A stretch of 64,000 bases of DNA, taken from positions 20,148,898-20,212,897 of the forward strand of contig NC_092577.1 of the NCBI RefSeq assembly GCF_037975245.1. Reading direction: 5' to 3'. Below the pieces are notes generated by a model. It searched no databases, had not been told where the DNA came from, and saw only the letters and a list, made by a program, of their open reading frames with translations. How positions within the stretch are numbered: the first letter of the stretch is position 1; each line of letters opens with the position of its first letter. Shown here one piece after another: positions 30,326 through 41,273 of this stretch. The stretch comes from Apostichopus japonicus. Its lineage: Eukaryota > Echinodermata > Holothuroidea > Aspidochirotida > Stichopodidae. A program made the translations under genes and the position numbers.

Positions 30326-31644
30326 GCCTTCTTCATAATTGGTTGTATGATGAGCAAAACAGGGCATATTTGAAACCTGATGTTTTCTATACAGTGTTTA
30401 AAATTGTAAATAGCCTCATTTGGATAAAGTTTGGAAACCATTTACCCGTGGCTAAATGTAGGACTTAAAGTTTTCTTCCATTACATATCATACTTAAGAG
30501 GGTAACATGTTCATGCAAGTAAACAAACTATCTGTCGATGTGAGTTACATGGAAGCAAAATTCACTGAAGAAATAGGTCATGTATTTATTAAAGACCTAG
30601 AAAAGTAAGGCAAAGTGCATGCACGAAAGTATTTTTTGCAGCAGATAAATGTCATAAACAATGGCAAATACCAACTGTCAAGATCCACAAGAAGAATTCA
30701 GAGCTATTAACACATTCATTCCCCCCCCCCCACACACACCCATTAGAAAATGCGCCCATTAAAGAACCATTTTGCGTTTTGTCGCCGTTTTGCACGTTTT
30801 GACATGGTCATCGGGTTGTTTAAATATATGAATCACAAAACAGCATTCTAAGATATTAGCCAAGTTTTCCCAACGAGAAAAAAAAATGTGAAAATTGTAA
30901 ATTTTGCAACTTTTGTGCCACTTGAAGTAAGATTTGAATAAATAAGCTTGTAATCAGTGGCGTAGGAAGTTACTTTTGAGTGGGGGGGCTGAAGACTGAT
31001 GGCCGGCCTGGGGGAGGGGTCTAAGGGGAGGGGGTGTCCCCCTCCTGTTTGGATTTTTTTGGCATTTCCAGGTGGCCTCAGATACAATTTGGTGCAATAT
31101 AGCACACTACAACACCCACTCCATTTTGTAAACTTCATTTTGTATTTTCACCTGGCCTTAGATGCAATTTGGTGCTCCAAATGAGACTTTTTTCTCATTT
31201 GGAAATGAAAAAGGGGTTTTCTGACTTGCGAAGCGGGGGGCGGAATGATACTTCCGCCCTCCACATTTTTCACTGGGGGGCTGGCGCCCCCAGCCCCCCG
31301 GTTCCTACGCCCTTGCTTGTAATGTCTGTCGTTATGGCATCGTGGAGTCAGTTAGGTTGAGAAAAATCATAGAAAAGGACGCAAACTTTGCGTCCTTTTT
31401 TGAAAGCTGCTTTAGTACCACAAGAGTTTATCTGCCTCTGGCATTTCAATAGTGGTAGATTACGGGAATATTGAGCCGTGCAAGTGACTTTTCCAAGCTC
31501 GGCTCCTTTAATAAGTCATGCAAATTTATTACGTAACACACATGCTAATGCAGACTAATAACCTTGAAAGGTGCAGAAGTGACCGGTGGCGAGAAATGAA
31601 CGACAGTCGTACTAAAGATTTTCGTACTAAAGATTGTTCCAAGG
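30326..31644. mobile_element. Unclassified 1.3-kb insertion in the L2 endonuclease
   Basis: The L2 endonuclease reading is interrupted between two copies of CTTGGAACA at 30317-30325 and 31645-31653, which fits a 9-bp target-site duplication. The inserted block has no clear coding region or terminal inverted repeats. It carries an hAT-like MITE at 30955-31315, which entered later or was carried along, and ends with a duplicated CGTACTAAAGATT. The class is unknown. Confidence 0.6.
30955..31315. mobile_element. hAT-like MITE, 361 bp with 8-bp duplication
   Basis: The ends form an imperfect inverted repeat: CAGTGGCGTAGGAA at the left and TTCCTACGCCCTTG at the right. CTTGTAAT flanks both sides (30947-30954 and 31316-31323). 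Eight-bp duplications are typical of hAT transposases. The inside is G/C-skewed with two related TTAGATGCAATTTGGTGC-type motifs and has no open frame, so it depends on a transposase elsewhere. Confidence 0.85.
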
Positions 31645-32902
31645 CTTGGAACACATTACTATTAAATGTAGGCCGTTTTATTTGCCACGGGAATTGTCAT
31701 CCGTAACATTGACAGCCGTGTACATACACCCCCGTGCAGACACGACCATAGCCGTGGACAGTCTACGTGACATCATCGCCCATTGTGAGAACTCAGATCC
31801 TAATACCCTGTCCATTGTTGCAGGTGATTTCAACCAAGCTAACCTGAGAATTGTCATGCCCGAGTTTTTTCACTGCGTGTCTTCCTCACTCGTGGTAATA
31901 GAGCCTTGGATCACTGCTATTGCAGGGTGAAGAATGTGTGCAAGTCCGTCACACGAGCTGGTATCGGGAACTCTGATCCACGCCACTGTTCTCCTAATCC
32001 CTCTTTACAAGCAAAAGCTGAAGAACGAGAAACCTCTCAAAAGAACGATAAATGTGTGGTCTCAAAAGGGAAGTGATGAACTACAGGATTGCTTCGCCAC
32101 CACAAACTGGGATATCTTTAAAGCGGATAACGATCTGCATGCATTCACAGAAACCGTTAGTGCATATAGAAAATTCTGCAGTGACATTTGTTTACCTTGC
32201 AAGACCGTAACAAGTTATCCGAACAATAAACCTTGGTGTGACAAAGCCATTAAATCTAAGATGAAGGCTAAGTTTGAAGCTTACCGCCACAAGGTCACCG
32301 ATCCACAATGCTACCGCCACGCAAAATCAGACCTGCGGAAGGCCATTAAGAACGCTAAAAGAACACAGAAAGAACGAATAGAGCAAAACTTTCAGACTAC
32401 AAATCCAAGAGCGGCATGGAACAATATAAGGGCAATTACTCATTACCGTGGGGCAAGGAAAACACCAAACACCAACGACACTTCTTTGCCTGATAAACTG
32501 AACGAGTTTTATGCACGTTTTCATTAGGACAATGAACTCCGTTCAAGACAAGCAAATACCGATGGTGCAACAACACCAATTAACATTGATGAACATTCAG
32601 TGAGACAGAAATTCAAGCGACTGAATGAACGGAAATTTCCTGGTCCTGACGGCTTTACTACCAAACCTTTCAAGATATGTGCCGGGCAGCTCGCTGGGGT
32701 ATATACCAACATCTTCAACTGCTCCCTCAACACGTGTGAAGTGTCCCAGTCTTTCAAAGAGGCAACGATAGTCCCTGTTCATAAGAAGAGCGATGCTTCA
32801 TGTCTTAATCATTACCGTCCAGTGGCTCTAACTTCAGTACCGATGAAAGTATTCGAGGATTTGTGTTAACATTTTTAACAAATCTCATACCTGCTAACTT
32901 CG
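31645..32902 (+). pseudogene. L2 ORF2, end of endonuclease and start of reverse transcriptase
   Basis: The block continues the endonuclease (HITIKCRPFYLPRELSSVTL, LSIVAGDFNQANLR) and reaches a decayed catalytic histidine region (LIHATVLLIPLYKQKLK; the expected SDH is changed to IH with a shifted frame before it). A linker follows (TSYPNNKPWCDKAIKSKMKA), then RT start KFPGPDGFTTKPFKICAGQL and VPVHKKSDASCLNHYRPVAL. Stop codons and a frameshift occur at 31928, 32525 and 32868. The fold-back element interrupts the RT. Confidence 0.8.
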
Positions 32903-32907
32903 TGACC

Positions 32908-33215
32908 GGACAAATACCCCCCAGACAAATACCCCCCGGACGATTACCCCCCAGACAATAACCCCCCGGACGATTACCACCCGGACAGATACCCCCGGAC
33001 AAATACCATCCCGGACAACTACCCCCCAGGACAACTACCACCCGGACAGATACCCCCCGGACAATTACCCCCGAGGACAAAACCCCCCCGGACAAGTACC
33101 CACCCGGACAACTACCCCCGAGGACGAATACCCCCTAGACAATTACCCCCGAGGACGAATACCCCCTAGACAATTACCCCCGGATAAATACCCCCGGACG
33201 AATATACCCCTGGAC
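32908..33215. repeat. Fold-back left arm: 15-bp tandem repeat array
   Basis: About twenty copies of a roughly 15-16 bp unit (CCCCCGGACAATTAC-like, with GACGAATAC, GACAGATAC and GACAACTAC variants). The strand is C-rich here and G-rich in the opposite arm at 38065-38362. Individual units vary at the same positions in both arms. Confidence 0.9.
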
Positions 33216-33664
33216 ATATGCCGTTAACTATAGGAGACGGATGCAGCGACGGATACGCCCGTCTTTTTCGAGTTTAGTTTCCCGCGGGCCTCAATATATA
33301 CCCTGGTCCCTCGGGCAACTCCGAAAGCATATTTACAATTGGGTCAGGGTGACGGTTAAACTGGCACCACTAGGGTCGTCGTGTGTCCTGGCCCTTATAA
33401 CCTCCTCCCGACTTTTAAAAAGATTCGAGCTTTTCATATATAAGCCCCCAAAACTCCTGGATAGGGTTTGACAATGGACCGAGGCCCGGGGGTTGGGTTG
33501 GGAATTGCTCACTGCTGGTAGTAACTATTAATTTACTATTTGTTATAGTGACACTATTCTGTATTATTAATCTCCGAACAATTCCGGCTTATTGCGACTT
33601 AGCATTTTCAAGTTTTCTTGTGACTAATTTTACTTGATGATTTGTTATGTTATGTTAGTTTTTG

Positions 33665-33900
33665 TATAGCGCTTTATATGGCACAGCCATCTCATAGCAC
33701 TTTGAATCCCTGGTCATCAGGCTGGCTGCTGAGAATCCAGCGCACACACCTTACTTACCTCACAGGTACCCATTTATACACCTGGATGGAGAGGGGCAGT
33801 CGAGAAAAAATGCCTTGCCCAAGGACACAACATAACAGGATTATATATAAAACAAAAGCATTAGCCACTCGGCCTCCACGCTCCTCTTGTTTTGCTTATT
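33665..33900 (+). repeat. Dispersed SINE-like repeat
   Basis: This stretch (GGTACCCATTTATACACCTG, GAGGGGCAGTCGAG, TTGCCCAAGGACACAACA, GCCACTCGGCC) resembles a dispersed repeat common in aquatic animal genomes that ends in a tRNA-like or gene-derived part. No target duplication was found. Class uncertain. Confidence 0.45.
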
Positions 33901-36300
33901 CTAAGCTATTTTTTCCTGTCAGTGCACGCCATTTTAGGATGGGAGGAGCAGAAGGGAGGGGTGGGGCAAGCACAACCACGGTCCACCCATCTAGTTTGGT
34001 GTGCATGATCATCATCAATACCCCCCATGCATTGTTTCATGGACCGCTGGGCTATCATAGTCAAACCCGGTTACGGTGTAGCCCGTTATACCAGCAGAAT
34101 TGCCTGTAAGGTTTCATAATAGTATGTACGATTGTATGAAACATAAGTAAAGAAAGAGGCTTGAGACCAACGTCACCACCATTTGAAAAAAACTATTCTC
34201 TGGTCATTCTGTTTGCAAAAAGAATGATGATAATCTAAGAAATCACTTTAATTTTCCCTAGTTATAATAATTCTACATTCCAACTATAAACAGATTAGTG
34301 ATTGCTACATTGCCCACAAATTGCCACCCATAAGCCAAAGAATAATAGGTTTTCCTTGTAATAATTTTTACAAAGGCCGGTAGCGTCTGGCGCTTACCCG
34401 GGATTTTTCATGGGGTGTCCTATCACCTTTAAGAGATTTTCTACTGTACGAAAGTGTGCTTAGATGCCAAATGGTGTAATTTGTTGCCCTTCTAAGGCAA
34501 GACTATACTAACATCATTGGCGCCTTCAGGAGTTCAGGGTAAATTTGGGGGATTTGGGGCATCCAAATTCATGGTGATGTCACATATACACAATCAGCAT
34601 TGAGCGTGTGTTTTTATTTTGAGGTATCAAAAAACTACACCTCAAGGTCCCCACCCCTACAAAAATGTCTCCTAAGATCTTCGCTTCTTCACGCCTCAAT
34701 TTTGTGTGTTTGTGATGCTGGCCCCACAGGTTCAATTCCCATCTCGAGTATGGCTGTCAAAAGCTGTAATGTTAGTTTTTTTTTTCAATTTCCGGTGTAG
34801 TCCAATAGCTGTACTGCAGTTGTTGTTGATTCCATTGTAGTGGTAAGCAATTGATTCGGGTTAACTGTGTTCATTAGTTAGGTTCGACAAGGCTCTCCTG
34901 CAGTGGCGACGGACAGGTTGCTACCTACTCTCTCAGCATTCCGGAAAGGCTGAGAATTGACTCACGTCTGTCGGATTGGGACATTAACTGACGACCCCGG
35001 GAACAGGATCAGATTGTAATAGTTACAAACCTGCCTCTCTTGTACTCTGAGCACTGTGCGAAACTACAAGGAAGATTAAATCACAAACGAGACAAGTCGA
35101 CAAGGGGCCCCGGTATATAAACCCAAAATTAGTATACACGCAAGTCTGGTATATGCAAATTCGGTATACACACAAAATTACTTGCGCGACGACTCTCCAT
35201 GGAACTGCTACTCTGAGTAGCAGTTCCCTGGACGCACCAATAGAAAAAAAAATTGAGGCATGTGCAATAAATCTTCCTAGGTAATATGTTATGGTATTAA
35301 CAATGTTATATTTTTAATCTTAGTTGCTACAGAATACCGATACTGTATCAGCTTATAGGCAGGGACGTACCTAGGACTGGTAGGACTAGGATTGGGGTTA
35401 TAGGGTAAAAAAAAATCGACTAGGGTTAGTCTTTAAAGCCCATAAATTACGACTGCGGCACAAACTCGATTGCGCACGAAACGCAAAGTTTTTTTTCAGC
35501 CGTATTATCGTGTTCCATTTACGGTCATAATGTTAAAATACAAACAGAAGGTAGGCTAAACAAACAAAGTTAGAGACATCAGTTTTCATAAATGAAAAGA
35601 GTTGAAGTAAAAATGATTAAATCACACTTGCAACTTGTAATACATGCATGACATCATATAGATTCTTACTTTCTATTTCAATCTTTAACTCTCAATTAAA
35701 GTAAATATTCACAGAAGCACGGAGTGCTGCACTGTTCGACAATTATTCGCTGTTGTTGGACCGAAAAGAGACTGGGGATAGGAGAACTTTGTCATGTGTA
35801 CTTTTTTTTTATATCACTGGCATGTGACGTGATTCTCAAATGAGATCCAGGTCTACATACATTCTACATAAAATACGCGTTCTTCGCATTATGTGCAAAA
35901 TGCGCTTTTCCCTTGTACCCCTCCCCACGACCGTCACCATTTCCACTCTGCTTTGTAAATCAGACACTCACGCATGATTTCGCCATAGAGGTCGAATTCA
36001 CGATACTGATCTGTATCCTGTGGGAGGAGTCTTAGGGGAGGGGTGGCCCCTTAATTTTCAATATTTATTTATATGATGGTCGTCCGAACCATTCGACCCC
36101 CCCCCCCAACGTATGGGCCTGCATATATCTCATTTTTCGAAATGCCCTCGGAGCAATCAGTTACACATCCATGTACTAAAATAGTTTTTGATCGCTCGTT
36201 CTTTTCACAATCGCTTTTGCGATCCCAACATTTCTGATGGTATTATTTCCTCTGTCCCCCGCTTGCTACGCCAGTGGTCCCTTTCGCAGTACCCTGATCG
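33901..36300. other. Fold-back interior without a recognised gene
   Basis: Contains no domain-bearing open frame. A segment at about 34370-34560 carries the TTAGATGCCAAATGGTGTAA motif of the hAT-like MITE family, and 35990-36115 has its GTCTTAGGGGAGGGG style. Both look like decayed copies. Confidence 0.45.
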
Positions 36301-36309
36301 GTACAGAGA

Positions 36310-36555
36310 GAGAGTTTTTTGGTTGATTTATTAAGGTTTTACGGCTCAGTTTCTAACCAATTGGTTTAAGTTGCGCCGACGACGGCCTTTTTTCAGCTGT
36401 GGCGCACTGGCTTGTTTTCCCTACTCCATTGCTTGAGCACCAAGCACAATAGCAGTAGGTTCCAGTCTTCGGTATGACCCAGCCAGGAATCGAACCCCTA
36501 ACCTACCGGCTGCAAGTCGGATGCTCTAACCACGTGACCATGCAGTCGGTTTGAG
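36310..36555 (-). repeat. tRNA-derived SINE-like sequence
   Basis: On the minus strand the segment begins with an A-box-like TGGTCACGTGGTTAGAGC, then a B-box GGTTCGATTCC at normal spacing, followed by a GC-rich unrelated body. These are Pol III promoter elements of tRNA-like SINE heads. The anticodon arm and cloverleaf are not convincing for a functional tRNA. Confidence 0.6.
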
Positions 36556-37091
36556 AGAAAGAGAAAGGGGAAGGGGGAGTACAACCAAACGACAAATGTA
36601 AAGAGGTTGTCGGAACTGTAGCGAAATTTTATCATCAATTCTAAAAACATTTGCACTTCATCACAGTTTGTTTACAATTGTCAGTTGATTTTACTACACA
36701 ACCATCAACTGCCTTTCACCATCAACAGACCAGCAATTCCTTTTGAAATCATCTCTTTTGTTCACTGCTAGTCAGCCTATTTAACATTGTGACTCAACAG
36801 AATAATTCAGGCAAGCTCACCTGTTGTTGAAATATCTTCACTACCGTACCCTAGTAGATGTTTTTGTATCATGGCAACAACTAGCCAATCAAGAGACAGT
36901 CTGGAAAAAACACATGACTCAATTTTGTGGATACATACCATGTGCAGCCATTTTAGTAGAAGGACTTCACCCTGGAAGCAAGAATTTTCTGCTAGACACA
37001 TGCAACTGTATATTACAACTCATCTGCACTACGTTATGTTTTATCAGCTGCAATAACTACCAAGAGGAATTCTCATATAGATTCAATCCAT

Positions 37092-37222
37092 TGGATATCA
37101 TGGGATATCATGGGATATCATGGGATATCATTGGATATCATTGGATATCATTGGATATCATGGGATATCATTGGATATTATTGGATATCATTGGATATCA
37201 TGACGATGACGATGACGATGAT
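37092..37222. repeat. 10-bp minisatellite GGATATCAT(T/G) followed by GACGAT repeats
   Basis: About eleven head-to-tail copies of a 10-bp unit, each containing the palindrome GATATC, end in a GACGAT run at 37201-37221. Confidence 0.92.
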
Positions 37223-37381
37223 ACTGTTAAATAAGGTGTAAGAAATCGCCCTGACATTTCGACTGTAGAAAACAGTCGAAACGTCAGGCCGACTTCATAC
37301 ATCTTATTCTTCAACCTTGGTGATTTTGTGGATAAGCAGTTTTTATCAGCTACGTTATTTTACTTTTAAATTTGGTTATAT

Positions 37382-37812
37382 CAGGCTTGTGCAACCTTTT
37401 GATTAGGAGGGCCACCTCGAATGATTATGATAAAGGAGGGGCCGCATGAGCCTACAAGCTCCTGTGGCATATCCAGGGTTTCGTGCCAGAGCGACAAATT
37501 TCAGTGGCCCCGACAGGGGTCTGTATGGGAAATGAAGTTTCCATACAAGCGGAGCGCCACCGTAGGTTGGCGCGTGGCGTGCAAGAATAAAAATCGCCCA
37601 AAAGACCCCCAGATTGCAGGAAATGACACTTCACAAGCCTTGTGATCTGTATCAAAACAATCTTCATATTGAGATATAATGATCTCTGAAATTTATCAAA
37701 AAAGAATTCCTGGGTAAAAGTACATTTGTACATTAATGAGGTTGTCGGGCCGGAACGGGACATTGCGGTGGGCCGCACTGTGGCCCGCGGGCCGTAGGTT
37801 GGACAACCCTGG
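37382..37812. mobile_element. hAT-like MITE with CAGGSTTGTSCAACCT ends
   Basis: The left end reads CAGGCTTGTGCAACCTT and the right end, read in reverse, CCAGGGTTGTCCAACCTA. This forms a terminal inverted repeat of about 16 bp with a few differences, in the style of hAT/Charlie-type elements. Flanks GGTTATAT and GGTATATA are similar and could be a degenerate 8-bp duplication. No coding region is visible. Confidence 0.65.
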
Positions 37813-37894
37813 GGTATATAGAAGACGTGGAACATCCGGTAAATTTCTAATTACTACATGCATTTTTGGATTGTCAGATGCTTTAACGTTTCAT

Positions 37895-37945
37895 ATCAGA
37901 ATAATAATCTGATATATCAGAATAATAATCTGATATATCAGATTA
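37895..37945. repeat. Short palindromic tandem repeat
   Basis: ATATCAGAATAATAATCTG is repeated twice in tandem with a third partial copy; each unit is itself nearly palindromic (CAGA..TCTG). Confidence 0.8.
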
Positions 37946-38064
37946 AGAAAATTTTCTTTCATGGCCCTAATGGGCTGTCGTACTACGGAGTTCACCAGCT
38001 AAAGGTCCGCTTGGTGAACGGGCTCGTAGGTGGGGGGGGGGGGCTGGGGCGTATTCTGGTTTAG

Positions 38065-38362
38065 TTCGGGTAGTAACCTGGGTGAGGTATCTGTGCCGGT
38101 GTATTTGTGCGGGCAGAGTTTTCCCGGAGGTAATTGCTGGGGGTGGGGTTAATTGTCCTCGGCGGTATTTGTCCTCGTGGGTGTACGTCCGGGGGTAGTT
38201 GTCTGGGGGGTACTTATCCTCGGGGGTATTTGTCCTCGGTGGTGTATGTCCGGGGGGTATTTGTCCGGGGGGTAGTTGTCCTCGTAGGTATACGTCCTCG
38301 GGGGTTTTTGTCCGGGGGTACTTGTGCCGGGGGTATATGTCCGGGGGGTATTTGTCCGGCAA
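38065..38362. repeat. Fold-back right arm: 15-bp tandem repeat array
   Basis: This is the inverted counterpart of 32908-33215: units such as GTATTTGTCCGGGGG, GTAGTTGTCCTCG and GTATATGTCCGGGG repeat to the element edge. Confidence 0.9.
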
Positions 38363-38364
38363 CC

Positions 38365-39410
38365 GCTAACTTCGACCCATACCAATTTGCCTATCGAACC
38401 AACAGGTCTGTTGAGGATGCCATTTCGATTTGGATGCATGAAACTCTTATTCACCTGGAAAGGAAATGTTCTTATGCCAGGGACCTATTCATCGATTATA
38501 GTTCCGCTTTCAACACCATCGTGCCGTGACGGTTACATCTTAAATTACGGGATCACCTTGATTTCCCCGCTGCTATTTGTGACTGGATCCTAGACATTCT
38601 TCTTGGTCGCAAGCAATGTGTCAAAATTGGCAATACCTTCTCAGATTCTATTGAACTAAATACGGGTACCCCACAGGGATGCGTGCTTTCTCCGATGTTG
38701 TACTCTTTGTTTACATATGATTGTATAGCCAGCGACCTGAACTCGAGGGTTATCAAGTTTGCAGACGATACCACTGTTACTGGATTAATTACTTATGGGG
38801 AAGAAAGCGGGTACCGCAATGAAGTGAATCGATTAGTGAGCTGGTACAAGGAAAACAATTTGATTTTGAACATTAGTAAAACAAAGGAATTATTTGTGGA
38901 CTTCACTATGGGTCCTCTCATTATCGATGGAATGGTGGTAGAGCAGGTGAACACATTCATGGACAATTTATCATGAAACATTAATACTGAAGAAATACTG
39001 AAAAAGGGACGCCAGAGACTGTTCTTTTTACGTGTTCTTAAATCTTATGGGGTCTGTGCAAATGTTTTAAGAAACTTTTATCATGCAATTATAGAAAGCA
39101 TTTTAACTACTAACATTTTAGTCTGGTTTTGTCAAGTAAGTCCGAGTGACCTTCGGAAATTGCAATCAGTAATTAGAAATGCTGAGCGTATTATTGGTAC
39201 GGGCCTTCCATCTCTCCACTCTCTGTACGAGGAGCGTGCACTCAAGAGAGTCCATAATGTACTGAACGAGGACTCACATCCTGCTCATCAGTACTTCCAG
39301 TTCTTGCCCTCTGGTAAAATATGACGTACATTCAGGGGATCAAACAGACTCACAAACAGTCAGTATCCTGATCTTGTAAAGATATATAATACACATAATG
39401 CCCGCTGATT
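38365..39410 (+). pseudogene. L2 ORF2, second half of reverse transcriptase and C-terminus
   Basis: The RT resumes with FDPYQFAYRTNRSVEDAISI, a core block CSYARDLFIDYSSAFNTIVP, GTPQGCVLSPMLYSLFTYDC and the catalytic FADDTTV, then NNLILNISKTKELFVDF. After a frame change it continues as RQRLFFLRVLKSYGVC and SVIRNAERIIGTGLPSL, a typical L2 C-terminus. In-frame stops near 38529 and 38973 show decay. Joined with 31645-32902 these blocks give nearly the whole enzyme, minus small losses. Confidence 0.82.
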
Positions 39411-39619
39411 GGTTCTAGTCTTGCCTTCATGTTTTAGCCACTGCTTCTTATTCTGTAATATGCTATATTTGTTATACTTTTTTGACCTCTGATCAGTCTT
39501 TTTATATCATGAGCAGTATACTTAGTACCCTTTTATATCCTTTACCTAGTGAAACGAATTATTATTTATTGTCTTAATCGTTTCATTGTTTCGTTTGAGC
39601 TCCTGTTTTCATCCAATTT

Positions 39620-39700
39620 CCATTGTATACTATCTATCTATCTGTCTGTCTCTCTGATAGATAGATAGATAGATAGATCTGTCTATCTATCTGTCTGGAT
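39620..39700. repeat. (CTAT)n and (GATA)n inverted microsatellite
   Basis: A run of ctat/ctgt is followed at once by a run of gata and again ctat, so the stretch can fold on itself. It lies just after the L2 3' end and before the next LINE. Confidence 0.9.
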
Positions 39701-39987
39701 TATTTTCACGACATACGTTTGGATATGTGTAAGTACTACAATATTGATGATCTAAATATGATGCCTACTAGTAATTTCAATATTTTTCATTTACATAGTC
39801 TAACGGCAATTTGGGTGACAATAATGTCATGATATCCTATTCAGGATTTCTTATCACTGACATTACTGATCATTTCCCGATCCATTTAAATATTACCTTT
39901 TTACCTACTAAGCATGATCCTGAGGATTTTTATGCTAAAGATCTTTGAAATATTAATATTCATAATTTTATTTCGGAAGTATCTGGT

Positions 39988-40972
39988 TTGGACTGGCATC
40001 AAGTTTTGAATGATGATAATGTTAATAATTCTTTCAATAATTTTCACAATACACTTAGTGAAATTTATAATAACAATTTCCCTATGAAACTTATTAAGGG
40101 CAGGAGGACGAGGAAGAAACCTTCCCCTAAGATCACTTCTGGTACCTTACATTCTATTCGTACAAAAAATAAACTTTATAAAACATATATAAAATTGCCT
40201 ACAGCAGAAAAAAAATACAATTATGCACGCTTCCGGAATAACCTTTAACCACGTTCTCCGTATTGATAAAAAGAATTATTATTTTCATCTTTTTAATGAA
40301 AATAAAAACAACATGAAAGAAACATGGAATATTATCAATGGCACTCTACAGACTAGAAAAACCAAACATTTTCCCGATGTTTTCCATTCTAAGGATGATC
40401 ATGAATTCACTTGTGAATAAAAAATAGGAAATGCTTTTAAAAATTATTTTGTTTGCCTTGGTCCTTCCTTAGCTAGTTCCATTGATTTTAATGTTCATTT
40501 CAATAGTTACCTAGGGGATTCCAATCTTTTCACTATTTTTCTCTTTCCTGTGACTGAAAGTGAAGCTTTTAATGTCTGAAATGAAATTTTGGCTACTAAG
40601 AAATCGGCTGCTTTCGATATTTTCCGCCCGAACATTATTAAATTGATTATAACTTATATTGTAAAACCACTGACTCTTATTTTCAACCTCTCTTTTACCT
40701 CGGGTATTTTCCCTGATATTCTTAAAATTGCCGAAGTTACACCGATATTTAAAAAGGGTGACGTTCATTTATTTAGTAATTATCGTCCCATTTCTATACT
40801 ACCTTGTTTATCTAAAATATTCGAAAAGTTGATATTTAACCGTCTCAATGCTTTCTTTCACAAGTTTCATATTCTCAATGAAAAACAATTTGGTTTTCGC
40901 TCTGGCCACTCTACAGAAGTTGCTTTGGTCACTGCAGTGGATAAAATTGATAGTGCTCTTCGATTTGGGTGA
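39988..40972 (+). pseudogene. CR1-group LINE ORF2, linker and first half of RT
   Basis: Reads a linker (TRKKPSPKITSGTLHSIRTK) followed in another frame by HFPDVFHSKDDHEFTCE and then RT blocks KKSAAFDIFRPNIIKLIITY, VTPIFKKGDVHLFSNYRPIS and NEKQFGFRSGHSTEVALVTA. Stops at 40246, 40418 and 40970 break it. Parts upstream (endonuclease) are faintly visible near 39780-39940 as LITDIT and DHFPIHL in one frame. Confidence 0.8.
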
Positions 40973-41096
40973 TAATTGTATTGGTGTTTTTTAGCCCTTT
41001 CCAAAGCAATTCGATACCATCGATCATGGAATTCTTGTGAGGAAATTATGACAGTTATTTGTTTAACAGGCAACAGTACGTTTCTTTTTCTGGAAT

Positions 41097-41112
41097 AAAT
41101 TTTGATAATCGT
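41097..41112. repeat. 16-bp target-site duplication of Tx1 copy 2, left copy
   Basis: AAATTTTGATAATCGT occurs exactly here and at 45985-46000, one on each side of the Tx1 element, within the CR1-group RT. Confidence 0.95.
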
Positions 41113-41273
41113 GCTTTTTACGTGACCCGTCATACGGGATACAAAACGTCACGGCCAAACGGCACTACCAAACCATCCCATTCTTACAAACGAACCTCAG
41201 GTCAAGCGAGCCCAAAAAAGTACATACGCTCACCGACCTGCAGAGACAAAACGCCCAACCCCCCAGTGAAATA

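Larger units (their letters stand above)
32903..38364. mobile_element. Fold-back (TU-like) element with inverted minisatellite ends
   Basis: A 5462-bp insertion in the L2 RT, flanked by GCTAACTTCG at 32893-32902 and 38365-38374. Its ends are long inverted repeats made of tandem copies of a 15-bp unit of the type CCGGACAAATACCCC on the left, and its complement on the right. Removing one duplication joins the L2 reading (IPAN-FDPYQFAYR). TU fold-back elements in sea urchins are described as having inverted repeats with 15-bp tandem units. No transposase was recognised in the 4.8-kb interior, which holds older repeats. Confidence 0.8.
29736..39410 (+). mobile_element. L2-type LINE, old and split by two large insertions
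   Basis: Three separated blocks (29736-30325, 31645-32902 and about 38365-39410) join in order to give one L2-clade non-LTR element: a hydrophobic N-terminal stretch, endonuclease, reverse transcriptase and C-terminus. The insertions between the blocks are 30326-31644 and 32903-38364, each with a target-site duplication. Many stop codons and frameshifts show this is an old copy. The 3' end runs towards a short tandem repeat near 39630. Confidence 0.82.

Noticed and set aside
32908-33215. A CRISPR-like array
   Set aside because: Units are contiguous without spacers, inverted at the other end of a transposon, and the genome is eukaryotic.
36490-36550. A tRNA gene on the minus strand
   Set aside because: A-box and B-box are present, but no convincing cloverleaf or anticodon stem, so it is treated as a SINE head.
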